A stretch of 23,110 bases of DNA, taken from contig DKKT01000062.1 in NCBI GenBank assembly GCA_002455425.1, positions 1 to 23,110 of the forward strand, given 5' to 3'. The position numbers and the translations under genes were made by a program. The notes under the pieces are model-generated. The model was not told the DNA's origin. It was given only the letters and a program-made list of their open reading frames with translations, and did no database searches. The stretch's first letter is position 1; each line of letters begins with the position of its first letter. Positions 15,032 to 23,087 of this stretch are shown here, in pieces. This stretch comes from Chthonomonas sp. UBA6659 (lineage in GTDB: Bacteria > Armatimonadota > Fimbriimonadia > Fimbriimonadales > Fimbriimonadaceae).

Positions 15032-16507
15032 TTGAGTCTTCGGACCTGCGCCTTATGGGCCTGCTTGCTACTCGCAAGCTTCTCTCTTGCTCAGCAAGGG
15101 ACCTATAAAATCAGAGAGGGTGACACCCCGGAGCGAATCGCCAAGAAACTTGGCGTGACGACCGGAGCCCTATTGAAAGCGAACCCCAACGTTCGACCGA
15201 CCCGAATGAAGCCGGGTACGACGTTGAACATCCCGGGAGCGGGACGGGGCACTACTCGTACTGCGAGCAGAACGCGATCGTCGGGTGGCGGCAACTATGT
15301 CGTCCGCAACGGCGACAACGACTGGACGCTCGCTCAACGATTTGGCATTACCCGTCGCCAATTGCACGCGATGAACCCGCGTGTGGACTTCAGCCCGCTT
15401 CAGGTCGGAGTTCGCCTGAGCGTGCCGGCCGCTAAGTCGACGTCGTCGACGGCGCGCCCGGCCGAGAGGACCGTCGCGGTTCGTGCCGGTGGGACCCACC
15501 GGGTTCGATCCGGAGACAACGATTGGATCGTGGCCAAGAAGTACGGAATCACCGTCGCTCAGCTTCGCGCGCTCAACCCGGGCGTGAAATGGAACCGGCT
15601 CCAGATCGACCAGACCCTTCGCGTGCCCGGTGCCTCGTCGCCGTCGCGTAGCGCGACGACGGTCGCCTCGATTTCGACCAAGCGCGCCAAGCTGATCCGG
15701 GATGACGTCGCGGTCCGCACCGGGCCGTCGACCAACGCGAAGCGCGTCACGCGCGTCGCGGTCGGCCAAGTCGCGGGCATTCTCGACAAGGAGAACGGCT
15801 GGTACAAGCTCCGCTTCGACGGCGGTACCGTCGGCTGGGTTCGCGGCGACATGCTCAAACCCGTCAAGACCTCGGAAGTCGTGGCGTCCACGCCGCGAAG
15901 CCGTTCCCCGCGAACGGTCGCCTCGAGTCGACCGTCCCGCACATCCAATCCGATCGTGAAGGGTGGATCGGCGGTTTCGACCACGGCGCTTCTGGACACC
16001 GCCTACGGCTATCAGGGCACGCGCTATCGATGGGGCGGCATGTCCCGATCCGGGTTCGACTGCTCAGGCTTCGTCGGCTACGTGTATTCCCAGCATGGGG
16101 TGCGCCTGCCGCGGACCTCGATCGAAATGTCCGGCGTCGGCCAAGCCGTCGATCGGGATTCGCTCAAACAGGGTGACCTGCTGTTCTTCAAGACCCGCCG
16201 CGGCACCCGTGTCAACCACGTGGGCATCTACGTCGGCGGAGGGAAGTTCATCCACGCGAGCAGCAGTGCCGGTCGTGTCCTCCAGGATTCGCTCAACGGC
16301 TATTACGGCCGTGTGCTCGCCGGTGCCCGGCGCGTGACCGGCAAGTTGGCTCCTTCGAGCCGAAGCAAGACGCGGACGACCGCCCAAAAGCTTCCCGCGG
16401 TCACCGAAGATCCGACGCCCGAAGTCACGGACGAAGGTAGCGCCGCCGCCTTGCCGGAATCGGAACGACGCCGAGTCACACTCGGTGCCGACGAGATCAC
16501 TAAGTAG
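15032..16507 (+). CDS. Cell-wall hydrolase: three LysM, SH3b, NlpC/P60
   Basis: The product is 491 aa, exported by a signal peptide (residues 1-20, then QQG). It probably cleaves peptidoglycan stem peptides. Three LysM repeats (about 24-69, 88-134 and 155-200) bind glycan; each has a YxVRxGD-type start and an LxxxNP core. A bacterial SH3 domain follows (about 219-280, AVRTGPSTNAKRV ... GWVRGDMLKPV). The NlpC/P60 cysteine peptidase domain (about 318-440) has Cys344 in DCSGF, His396 in NHVGIYVGG and His408 in FIHAS, giving the expected Cys-His-His set. The start is TTG 15032, chosen because of the strong AGAGGAGG site 6 nt upstream and the signal peptide directly after it. The C-terminal 50 residues are a polar tail. 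It has its own promoter and a strong terminator. Confidence 0.94.
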   Translation: MSLRTCALWACLLLASFSLAQQGTYKIREGDTPERIAKKLGVTTGALLKANPNVRPTRMKPGTTLNIPGAGRGTTRTASRTRSSGGGNYVVRNGDNDWTLAQRFGITRRQLHAMNPRVDFSPLQVGVRLSVPAAKSTSSTARPAERTVAVRAGGTHRVRSGDNDWIVAKKYGITVAQLRALNPGVKWNRLQIDQTLRVPGASSPSRSATTVASISTKRAKLIRDDVAVRTGPSTNAKRVTRVAVGQVAGILDKENGWYKLRFDGGTVGWVRGDMLKPVKTSEVVASTPRSRSPRTVASSRPSRTSNPIVKGGSAVSTTALLDTAYGYQGTRYRWGGMSRSGFDCSGFVGYVYSQHGVRLPRTSIEMSGVGQAVDRDSLKQGDLLFFKTRRGTRVNHVGIYVGGGKFIHASSSAGRVLQDSLNGYYGRVLAGARRVTGKLAPSSRSKTRTTAQKLPAVTEDPTPEVTDEGSAAALPESERRRVTLGADEITK

Positions 16508-16518
16508 CGCACATACGA

Positions 16519-16551
16519 CCGCCCCTCGATCTTCATCGAGGGGCGGTTTTT
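16519..16551 (+). terminator. Intrinsic terminator of LysM hydrolase gene
   Basis: CCGCCCCTCGAT (16519-16530) and ATCGAGGGGCGG (16535-16546) form a perfect 12-bp stem with a CTTC loop, followed by TTTTT (16547-16551). It lies 11 nt after the stop codon and is the clearest terminator in the window. Confidence 0.95.
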
Positions 16552-16576
16552 CGTCTTCCGGAGCTTCCCGCGAAGG

Positions 16577-16582
16577 TAAACT
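16577..16582 (+). promoter_or_regulatory. Possible -10 element for PPDK
   Basis: TAAACT, in the context TAAACTAGCGG, lies 71 nt before ATG 16654, just after the terminator. The same 11-mer occurs at 21342 before the tryptophanase-like gene. A convincing -35 is not seen. A leader of about 60 nt would include AGGAG (16636-16640). Confidence 0.4.
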
Positions 16583-16653
16583 AGCGGGACACGCCCCCGT
16601 CCGTCAACGATGCCGAGCGGTCCGGCTCACTTCCCAGGAGACCGATTCTCTTC

Positions 16654-19347
16654 ATGAGCAAAAAGCTTGTCTACCTCTTCCACGAGGGTAACGCGACCAT
16701 GCGCGACCTTCTCGGCGGCAAAGGCGCGAACCTTGCCGAAATGTCCAACATCGGCCTGCCCGTACCGCCCGGATTCACGATTACCACTGAAGCCTGCACG
16801 GAGTACTACGAAGAGGGAGGCAAACTCCCCGGCGACCTGATGGATCAGGTCCGCGTCGCGCTCGCCGCGGTCGAAAAGGACCTCGGCAAGACGTTCGGAG
16901 ACCCGTCGAATCCGCTCCTCGTCTCGGTGCGATCCGGCTCCAAGTTTTCGATGCCGGGCATGATGGATACGATCTTGAACCTGGGATTGAACGGCGACAC
17001 GATCCAAGGTCTGATCCGCGGCAGCGGCAACGAGCGATTCGCCTATGACGCTTACCGCCGGTTCATCATGATGTTCAGCAGCGTCGTCCTCGGCATGGAG
17101 AAGCGCGAGTTCGAGCATGCCTTCGACGCGATCAAGTCGCAGCGCGGGGTGAAGCAGGACACCGATCTCTCCGCCGAGGATCTCAAGAGAGCCTCCGAGG
17201 AGTTCCTCGCCATCGTCAAGGCGCATACGGGCGCCGACTTTCCGAGTGACCCGCAGCTGCAGCTCAAGCTTGCGATCGAAGCCGTGTTCCGAAGCTGGAA
17301 CAACGATCGCGCCATCGTCTACCGGCGCACCGAGAAAATTCCGGATGAAATCGGTACCGCCTGCAACATCCAGGCGATGGTCTTCGGGAACCTCGGAGAG
17401 GACTGCGGAACCGGCGTGGCGTTCACCCGTGATCCAAGCACCGGCGAGAACCTGCTTTACGGCGAGTACCTGATGAACGCCCAGGGCGAGGATGTCGTCG
17501 CCGGGACCCGTACCCCGGTCCCGATCAGTGAACTCAGGTCGCAGAACGAGGCGGTCTACGATGAGTTCGTCGAGATCGGACGACGTCTCGAAGGTCACTA
17601 CAAAGACATGATGGACCTCGAGTTCACGATCGAGCGCGGACGCCTCTTCATGCTTCAGTGCCGCGTCGGCAAGCGAACCGGTCCGGCGGCGGTTCGGATG
17701 GCGGTCGAGATGGTCAGCGATGGCCTCATCACCAAGGAAGTCGCGATCCAGCGGGTCAACGCTTCTCACCTTGACCAACTCCTGCACCCGCGGATCGACG
17801 AGACTTACATCCAGGATCGCGGGATTACGTCGATCGCCACCGGGCTTGCCGCGTCTCCGGGCGCCGCCGTCGGAAAGGCCGTCTTCGATGCGGACACCGC
17901 GGCGCGGCTCGGCCAGAACAAGGAAAAGGTCGTCCTCATCCGCGACGAAACCAATCCTGACGATGTCCACGGCATGCTTGCCGCCCAAGGCATCCTGACC
18001 GCGCGAGGCGGCAAGACGAGCCACGCCGCGGTCGTCGCCCGCGGTTTCGGGATCCCCTGCGTCGCCGGATGCGAGGCGCTCGATGTCGACCTCGAGGCGC
18101 GCGAATTCCACGTCGGATCGGTCACCGTCCGGGAAGGCGAGTGGGTGACGATCGACGGGTCCACAGGAGCGGTCTACAACCTCCAGCTTGCCCTCATTCC
18201 CCCCGACGTCAGCGGCTACTTCGGCACGCTGATGACGTGGTGCGACGAAGCGCGAACCATGAAGGTCAGGGCCAATGCCGACAATCCGCGAGACGCGCTC
18301 CAGGCCATCGAGTTCGGATGCGAGGGGATCGGACTCTGCCGAACCGAGCATATGTTCTTCGAAGCCGATCGGCTGCCGATCGTCCGGGACATGATCCTCG
18401 CGCGAAACGACGAACTTCGCGACGCAGCTCTGCACAAACTCCTGGCCGTCCAGCAGGATGACTTCGAGGCCATCTTCGCGGCGATGTCCGGCCGCCCGGT
18501 GACGATCCGACTGATCGATCCGCCCCTCCACGAGTTCCTTCCGAGCTACGAGGAGCTCGTTCGCGTGGTGACCGAACTGCGCTTGGCCGTGAATTCGCTC
18601 GGCGGATCGGCCCTGAAGGAGATCCTCGAAGAGAAGGAGCAGATGCTGAAGGCGGTCGAGAGCATGAAGGAAGCAAATCCTATGCTCGGCCTGCGCGGCG
18701 TACGCCTCTCGATCGTGTTTCCTGCGATCGTCGCAATGCAGACCCGGGCGATTCTGCAGGCGGCGGCGAAACTCATCAAACATGGCAAGCCGGTCGCGCC
18801 CGAGATCATGATTCCTCTTGTCGGCCACGTAAACGAGCTCCGCGTCGTCCAAACCCAACTCGAAGAGGTCGCTAAGGAAGTCTGCGAAGAGCAGGGTGTC
18901 GACATCCCGTACCTGTTCGGTACCATGATCGAGATTCCGCGAGCGGCCCTGACCGCCGACGAGATCGCGAGCTATGCCCAGTTCTTCAGCTTCGGGACCA
19001 ACGATCTCACCCAGATGACGTTCGGCTTTTCGCGCGACGACGCGGAAGGAAAGTTCCTTCAACGCTACGTCGAGCAGAAAATCCTGCCGGTCAACGTCTT
19101 CGAGACCATCGATCAGAAGGGTGTCGGGTCCCTGATGCGCACCGCCGTCGAACTCGGACGTGAGGTGCGAAAGGACCTGAAGTGTGGGATCTGCGGTGAG
19201 CACGGAGGGGATCCGGAGTCGATCTTCTTCTGTCACGAGCTTGGCCTCGACTACGTGAGCTGCTCGCCGTTTCGCGTCCCGATTGCCCGCTTGAGCGCGG
19301 CGCAAGCCGCGCTGCGAGGCAAGGTTGCGGTCACCGTCGATAAGTGA
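16654..19347 (+). CDS. ppdK: Pyruvate, phosphate dikinase
   Basis: The product is 897 aa, close to the usual length. It interconverts pyruvate, ATP and phosphate with PEP, AMP and pyrophosphate in the cytoplasm. The N-terminal ATP-grasp part begins KLVYLFHEGNATMRDLLGGK and includes the conserved VSVRSGSKFSMPGMMDT region. The swivelling phospho-carrier domain has GGKTSH with His457. The C-terminal PEP/pyruvate barrel has GLCRTEHMFF, FGTNDLTQMTFG and KCGICGEHGGDP with active-site Cys847. The ATG at 16654 is 13 nt from AGGAG and begins at the normal family N-terminus. It stands alone between two strong hairpins. No regulatory kinase/phosphatase (PDRP) gene is next to it. The call is very secure. 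Confidence 0.98.
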   Translation: MSKKLVYLFHEGNATMRDLLGGKGANLAEMSNIGLPVPPGFTITTEACTEYYEEGGKLPGDLMDQVRVALAAVEKDLGKTFGDPSNPLLVSVRSGSKFSMPGMMDTILNLGLNGDTIQGLIRGSGNERFAYDAYRRFIMMFSSVVLGMEKREFEHAFDAIKSQRGVKQDTDLSAEDLKRASEEFLAIVKAHTGADFPSDPQLQLKLAIEAVFRSWNNDRAIVYRRTEKIPDEIGTACNIQAMVFGNLGEDCGTGVAFTRDPSTGENLLYGEYLMNAQGEDVVAGTRTPVPISELRSQNEAVYDEFVEIGRRLEGHYKDMMDLEFTIERGRLFMLQCRVGKRTGPAAVRMAVEMVSDGLITKEVAIQRVNASHLDQLLHPRIDETYIQDRGITSIATGLAASPGAAVGKAVFDADTAARLGQNKEKVVLIRDETNPDDVHGMLAAQGILTARGGKTSHAAVVARGFGIPCVAGCEALDVDLEAREFHVGSVTVREGEWVTIDGSTGAVYNLQLALIPPDVSGYFGTLMTWCDEARTMKVRANADNPRDALQAIEFGCEGIGLCRTEHMFFEADRLPIVRDMILARNDELRDAALHKLLAVQQDDFEAIFAAMSGRPVTIRLIDPPLHEFLPSYEELVRVVTELRLAVNSLGGSALKEILEEKEQMLKAVESMKEANPMLGLRGVRLSIVFPAIVAMQTRAILQAAAKLIKHGKPVAPEIMIPLVGHVNELRVVQTQLEEVAKEVCEEQGVDIPYLFGTMIEIPRAALTADEIASYAQFFSFGTNDLTQMTFGFSRDDAEGKFLQRYVEQKILPVNVFETIDQKGVGSLMRTAVELGREVRKDLKCGICGEHGGDPESIFFCHELGLDYVSCSPFRVPIARLSAAQAALRGKVAVTVDK

Positions 19348-19355
19348 TCATCGTC

Positions 19356-19387
19356 GAAGCCCCGACACCGAGGTGTCGGGGCTTCTT
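19356..19387 (+). terminator. Hairpin terminator after PPDK
   Basis: GAAGCCCCGACAC (19356-19368) and GTGTCGGGGCTTC (19373-19385) form a perfect 13-bp stem with a CGAG loop, starting 8 nt after the stop codon. Only two T residues follow, so it is less typical than the upstream one. The position and stem strength still favour a transcript end. Confidence 0.75.
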
Positions 19388-19418
19388 GGTACGTGAGCGC
19401 CAAGCGCGTGGTGCCGAA

Positions 19419-19424
19419 TAAACT
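19419..19424 (+). promoter_or_regulatory. Possible -10 element before rmlA-like gene
   Basis: TAAACT ends 9 nt before ATG 19434. CTGGAG (19423-19428) overlaps it and could act as a ribosome site. If TAAACT is the -10, the transcript would begin at about the ATG and exclude that site; the two readings compete. No -35 is apparent. Confidence 0.4.
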
Positions 19425-19433
19425 GGAGTCCGC

Positions 19434-20498
19434 ATGAAAGCCCTGATCCTCGCCGGTGGGACCGGCTCTCGATTGCGACCGATCACCTACTCGATGGCCA
19501 AGCAATTGGTGCCCGTCGCGAACAAGCCGGTCATCGAGTACGGGATCGAATCGATCGCCGCCGCCGGCATCCGTAAGTTCGGCATCATCGTCGGTGATAC
19601 GGGTGCGGCGGTCGAAGCGGCGGTGGGAAATGGTGAACGTTGGGGCATTGAAATTACCTACATCCCCCAGGATGCCCCGCGAGGACTCGCTCATGCCGTC
19701 GCCACCGCCAAACCGTTCCTCGGCGACGACGATTTCATCATGTATCTGGGCGATAACCTCATCAAGTCGAGCGTCTCGGGGCTGGTGCAGGAGTTCGAAA
19801 CGCATCGCCCGGCGGCCACGATTCTGCTCACCCCGGTGCCGAATCCCTCGGACTTTGGGGTTGCGGAGATGACGGAGGGCACCGTGACGCGGTTGGAGGA
19901 GAAGCCCAAGGAGCCGAAGTCGAACCTCGCGCTGGTCGGTGTGTACCTGTTCGACAAGCGCATCCACGAGTCGATCGCGACGCTTCAACCCAGCAAGCGT
20001 GGCGAGTACGAGATTACCGACGCGATCCAAGATCTCATCGACCGTGGCTTGACGGTGAGGTCGCATATCGTGGAGGGGTGGTGGAAGGACACCGGGACGG
20101 TCGAGGCGATGCTGGAGGCGAACCGCTTGATCCTCGAGGATATCGAGCGGAAGATCACCGGAACCGTCGACGACGCCTCTCGGGTCGAGGGTCGCGTGCA
20201 GGTGGGGGCCGGCTCACGGATCGTGAACAGCACGCTCCGGGGTCCGGTGATCATTGGCGACCACTGTACGATCGAGAACAGCTTTGTGGGACCCTTCACG
20301 GCGATCGATTCGAACACGACGATCGTGGGGAGTGAAATCGAATACTCGATCGTCCTCGCCGAGTGCCGGATCGAGGCGACGCCGGCGCGGATCGAGGGCT
20401 CTCTGATCGGTCGCGGGGTCCAGGTCGGTCGCTCGTCTTCGATGCCGAAGACCATTCGGTTGGTGCTCGGCGATTCGAGCGCGATCTCCCTTCCCTGA
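19434..20498 (+). CDS. rmlA: Glucose-1-phosphate thymidylyltransferase, long form
   Basis: The product is 354 aa. It joins dTTP and glucose-1-phosphate to give dTDP-glucose, the first step of rhamnose and other dTDP-sugar pathways. The nucleotidyltransferase signature LILAGGTGSRLRPIT is at 4-18, with KQLVPVANKPVI next and the metal-binding YLGDN around residue 105. Later motifs are GVYLF and VEGWWKDTGTVEAMLEAN. From about 240 a left-handed beta-helix of hexapeptide-like repeats (for example GPVIIGDHCTIENSFVGPFT) extends the protein beyond the roughly 290-aa short form, matching the long-form group. A related sugar nucleotidyltransferase cannot be fully excluded. No rmlB, C or D gene is adjacent, so it is separated from its usual partners. 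Confidence 0.9.
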   Translation: MKALILAGGTGSRLRPITYSMAKQLVPVANKPVIEYGIESIAAAGIRKFGIIVGDTGAAVEAAVGNGERWGIEITYIPQDAPRGLAHAVATAKPFLGDDDFIMYLGDNLIKSSVSGLVQEFETHRPAATILLTPVPNPSDFGVAEMTEGTVTRLEEKPKEPKSNLALVGVYLFDKRIHESIATLQPSKRGEYEITDAIQDLIDRGLTVRSHIVEGWWKDTGTVEAMLEANRLILEDIERKITGTVDDASRVEGRVQVGAGSRIVNSTLRGPVIIGDHCTIENSFVGPFTAIDSNTTIVGSEIEYSIVLAECRIEATPARIEGSLIGRGVQVGRSSSMPKTIRLVLGDSSAISLP

Positions 20499-20507
20499 GA
20501 GCGAGCC

Positions 20508-20521
20508 GACACGCGCGTGTC
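20508..20521. other. 14-bp perfect palindrome after rmlA-like gene
   Basis: GACACGCGCGTGTC is a perfect palindrome 9 nt after the rmlA stop codon. As RNA it could fold only with a tiny loop, and no T-run follows. It may be part of a weak terminator or a protein-binding site. The rest of the 142-bp gap up to the sigma factor gene shows only the hairpin at 20630. Confidence 0.4.
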
Positions 20522-20629
20522 ACGGTGCTGCATCGTGCATCCGCGACGGGGCAAGGGACGGTGAGCGGAGACCCGGGCCAGACCGGGGCGAGGGCACACC
20601 GTCCAGGGCGTGGCCTCTGGGCCGACGCG

Positions 20630-20652
20630 GATGCCGCTCGCTACGCGGCATC
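20630..20652 (-). other. Hairpin enclosing the sigma-factor stop codon
   Basis: GATGCCGC (20630-20637) and GCGGCATC (20645-20652) form a perfect 8-bp stem with a 7-nt loop. The sigma-factor TAG (20641-20643, minus strand) lies in that loop. No T-run follows on either strand, so it may be a weak two-way terminator or a 3'-end stabilising structure. Confidence 0.5.
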
Positions 20653-21264
20653 GGGCTCGATCCACGCCTCGTCGACCAAGCGCTGCTGGAGGATCCGCCG
20701 TCCTCGGAAGATCCGCGATCGCACCGTACCGATCGGGATGCCGGTCTCGGCTGCGATCTGGTCATAGGGTTGGGTGAGGATGAAGGCGCGATAGCACACG
20801 TCGCCGAACTCCTCGGGTAATCGGTCGATCTCCTTGCTCACGATCACGCTCAGGCGATCCGTCAGCACGAGATCCAGTGCCTCAGGGCCGTCGGCATCCA
20901 AGAGAATTGCTTCCTTGAGCTCGAGCGTTTGGCGATCTCGGCTGAGTTTGGTCGCCCGCTTGTAGAACAGGTTGAGCACGATCCGATTGAGCCACGCTTG
21001 GAAGTTCGATCCATGCGAAAACTGCTCGAAACCTCGGTAGGCGGCGATCAGCGCGTCTTGCAGCAGATCCTCGGCATCGTCACGATTCCGGGTCAATCGG
21101 TAGGCGAATCGGCGGGCAGAAGCATGAGCCTCTGCGATGAGAACATCGAACGGGCGCTTGAAGGACAGAGTGGACATGCCGTCATGATCCAGCCCGATGC
21201 CTTCACAGACCTGAGGGAGGGATGAACGGAGGATGAAGTTGTCGAGGTCGTGTCGTGAGTGCAT
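20641..21264 (-). CDS. ECF-type RNA polymerase sigma factor
   Basis: The product is 207 aa from ATG 21264. Region 2 (about 36-105) shows RRFAYRLTRNRDDAEDLLQDALIAAY, here noted by its DAEDLLQD core, and FQAWLNRIVLN. Region 4 (about 147-203) shows LPEEFGDVCYRAF and a helix-turn-helix YDQIAAETGIPIGTVRSRI. There is no region 3, so it is an ECF type. The start is uncertain: ATG 21177 gives the usual short N-terminus, while 21333 is also open. 21264 is chosen because codons after it look coding and TACACC lies 6 nt upstream. No anti-sigma gene is adjacent, and the downstream neighbour converges. It diverges from the tryptophanase-like gene. The signal it answers to is unknown. Confidence 0.9.
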   Translation of the reverse strand: MHSRHDLDNFILRSSLPQVCEGIGLDHDGMSTLSFKRPFDVLIAEAHASARRFAYRLTRNRDDAEDLLQDALIAAYRGFEQFSHGSNFQAWLNRIVLNLFYKRATKLSRDRQTLELKEAILLDADGPEALDLVLTDRLSVIVSKEIDRLPEEFGDVCYRAFILTQPYDQIAAETGIPIGTVRSRIFRGRRILQQRLVDEAWIEPDAA

Positions 21265-21337
21265 GCCACGGGTGTACGTCCGCAATCGATCGGGGGTCGT
21301 GACTTGGGTCACGGAGCAGACCCTTCGGCCCATTGCC

Positions 21338-21352
21338 CCGCTAAACTAGCGG
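21338..21352. promoter_or_regulatory. Palindrome with -10-like motif between divergent genes
   Basis: CCGCTA-AAC-TAGCGG is a perfect inverted repeat with 6-bp arms and a 3-nt centre. On the plus strand it contains TAAACT (21342-21347), 6 nt before ATG 21354. On the minus strand it reads TAGTTT, 8 nt before the earliest possible sigma start (21333). A regulator bound here would block or steer transcription both ways. No -35 is recognised on the plus side. Confidence 0.45.
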
Positions 21353-21353
21353 C

Positions 21354-22721
21354 ATGCCCGAGATCATCGAGCCATTTCGCATCAAGGCCGTCGAGCCGAT
21401 TCGCTTCACCACCGAGGCTGAGCGGGGAGGAATCCTGCGACGCGCCCACTGGAACCCGTTTCTGATCGACGCGGACGACGTCCTCATCGACCTGTTGACC
21501 GACAGTGGGACGAGCGCCATGTCGGCGGCCCAGTGGGGTGCAATCATGGTCGGCGACGAGAGCTATGCGGGGTCCAGGAGTTTCAAGCGGTTCGAGGCGA
21601 AAGTCCAGGAGATTTTCGGCTTCAAGCATGTCATCCCGACCCACCAGGGCCGGGCCGCCGAGAAGATCCTGATGTCGCTTGTCGGCGGACCGGGGAAGAC
21701 GATTCCGAGCAACAACCACTTCGATACGACGCGAGCCAACATCGAGTTCACAGGGGCGACCGCGCTCGATCTCGTGATCGAGGAAGGGCGAGATCCGGAT
21801 TCGCTCCATCCGTTCAAAGGGAACATCGACGTGGCGAAGCTCGACGCGTTGTTCCAATCGCCGGGCGTGAACGTACCGCTCGGGATGATCACGGTCACCA
21901 ACAACACGGGCGGAGGTCAGCCGGTCTCGTTGGAGAACATCCGTGCGGTGGGGGAGGTGCTCCACCGGCATGGCAAGCCATTCTTTATCGACGCCTGCCG
22001 CTTTGCCGAGAACGCGTGGTTCATTCAACAGCGAGAGCCCGGTCAGTCCGGGCGTTCGCCTAAGGAGATTGCTCAGGAGATGTTCCGAGGGGCCGACGGC
22101 GCGACGATGAGCCTGAAGAAAGACGGCTTCGGCAACATCGGCGGCTTCCTGGCTCTGAACGATGACAAACTTGCCGAGCAGGCCAGGAACCTTCTCATTC
22201 TTACGGAGGGGTTTCCGACGTACGGGGGTCTCGCGGGGCGTGATCTGGAAGCGTTGGCGGTCGGCCTCAAAGAGGTGCTCGATCCCCACTACCTCGAATA
22301 TCGCGTGGCCACGATCCGCTATCTCGCGGAGCGTCTGATGACGATCGGTGTTCGGATCGTGCAGCCCCCAGGGGGCCATGCGGTCTACGTCGACGCCCGC
22401 GCGTTCTATCCCCAGATCCCGGCGGTCGAGTTTCCGGCGCAAGCCCTCGTCTGCGAGCTGTATGAGAAGGGCGGAGTTCGGGGCGTCGAAATCGGCTCGG
22501 TGATGTTCGGCAGGTCGGTGGATGGCGTCGAGCATGCCGCCGACCGCGAGCTCGTTCGACTCGCGATGCCGCGTCGCGTGTACACCCAAGCTCATGTGAA
22601 CTACCTGTGCGAGGTCTTCGAACGACTCTTCGCCGAGCGGGAGGCGGTGCGCGGCCTGCGGATCGTCCGGCAGGCGCCGTTCCTCCGCCACTTCACCGCC
22701 CATTTCGAGAGGCTCGGCTGA
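21354..22721 (+). CDS. Tryptophanase-like beta-eliminating lyase (TnaA/TPL family)
   Basis: The product is 455 aa, a PLP enzyme that splits an aromatic amino acid into pyruvate, ammonia and indole or phenol. It aligns with the family from EPFRIKAVEPIRFTT to RHFTAHF. Hallmarks are LLTDSGT, GSRSF, IPTHQGRAAE, DACRFAEN, SLKKDGFGNIGG (PLP lysine probably Lys256) and EGFPTYGGL. Two positions that separate the families, as I recall them, read as tryptophanase. Asp124 in HFDTT matches the tryptophanase Asp, where tyrosine phenol-lyase has Thr. Ile380 in VEIGS replaces the phenol-lyase Arg. Activity on tryptophan is still inference, since the PLP loop differs from the E. coli version. No TnaC leader or permease gene is present. 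It overlaps the VOC gene by one base. Confidence 0.9.
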   Translation: MPEIIEPFRIKAVEPIRFTTEAERGGILRRAHWNPFLIDADDVLIDLLTDSGTSAMSAAQWGAIMVGDESYAGSRSFKRFEAKVQEIFGFKHVIPTHQGRAAEKILMSLVGGPGKTIPSNNHFDTTRANIEFTGATALDLVIEEGRDPDSLHPFKGNIDVAKLDALFQSPGVNVPLGMITVTNNTGGGQPVSLENIRAVGEVLHRHGKPFFIDACRFAENAWFIQQREPGQSGRSPKEIAQEMFRGADGATMSLKKDGFGNIGGFLALNDDKLAEQARNLLILTEGFPTYGGLAGRDLEALAVGLKEVLDPHYLEYRVATIRYLAERLMTIGVRIVQPPGGHAVYVDARAFYPQIPAVEFPAQALVCELYEKGGVRGVEIGSVMFGRSVDGVEHAADRELVRLAMPRRVYTQAHVNYLCEVFERLFAEREAVRGLRIVRQAPFLRHFTAHFERLG

Positions 22722-23083
22722 TGGCGGCGGTGCGGGTGTTCGTGAGTGACGTCGAGCGAGCGAAGAGCTTCTATCTGGGTGTGCTCGGATTCGAGGTCGT
22801 GGAGCAATGGGGTCCTGCGATCGCAATCATCCGCCGTGGCGACACCGAACTTTGGCTCTCTGGACCGAAAACCTCGGCTGCAAAGGCGTGGACGGACGGA
22901 ACCCAGCCGGAACCCGGAGTCGGATTCACGCGTCCGGTCCTTGGCGCTGCCGACCTCGACACTATCTTGACGAAGGTTGTGGAGGCGGGCGGACGTGTCT
23001 GCAATGGCCCCCTCGAAGGACCCGGTGGCACCCAAACGATCATCGCCGACCCCGATGGGAACACGATCGAGTTGTTCCAATGA
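22721..23083 (+). CDS. VOC-superfamily (glyoxalase/dioxygenase-like) protein
   Basis: The product is 120 aa, a single-domain VOC protein. It has the typical VFVSDVERAKSFYLGVLGFEVV opening (core FYLGVLGF) and a C-terminal DPDGNTIELFQ whose Glu is a usual metal ligand. The first-strand His expected in glyoxalase I is replaced, so metal binding and catalysis may differ. Relatives include glyoxalase, fosfomycin and bleomycin resistance proteins, and dioxygenases; the sequence does not decide among them. The ATG overlaps the TGA of the lyase gene by one base (TGATG), so translation is likely coupled and a shared role is plausible. Confidence 0.88.
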   Translation: MAAVRVFVSDVERAKSFYLGVLGFEVVEQWGPAIAIIRRGDTELWLSGPKTSAAKAWTDGTQPEPGVGFTRPVLGAADLDTILTKVVEAGGRVCNGPLEGPGGTQTIIADPDGNTIELFQ

Positions 23084-23087
23084 GACA

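Noticed and set aside
16627..19305. 892-aa open frame antisense to PPDK
   Set aside because: It is a shadow of the PPDK gene caused by GC-rich codon bias. It has no family features, while the sense strand has every PPDK motif.
21309..22826. 505-aa open frame antisense to the tryptophanase-like gene
   Set aside because: The sense strand encodes a complete conserved enzyme; the antisense product resembles nothing.
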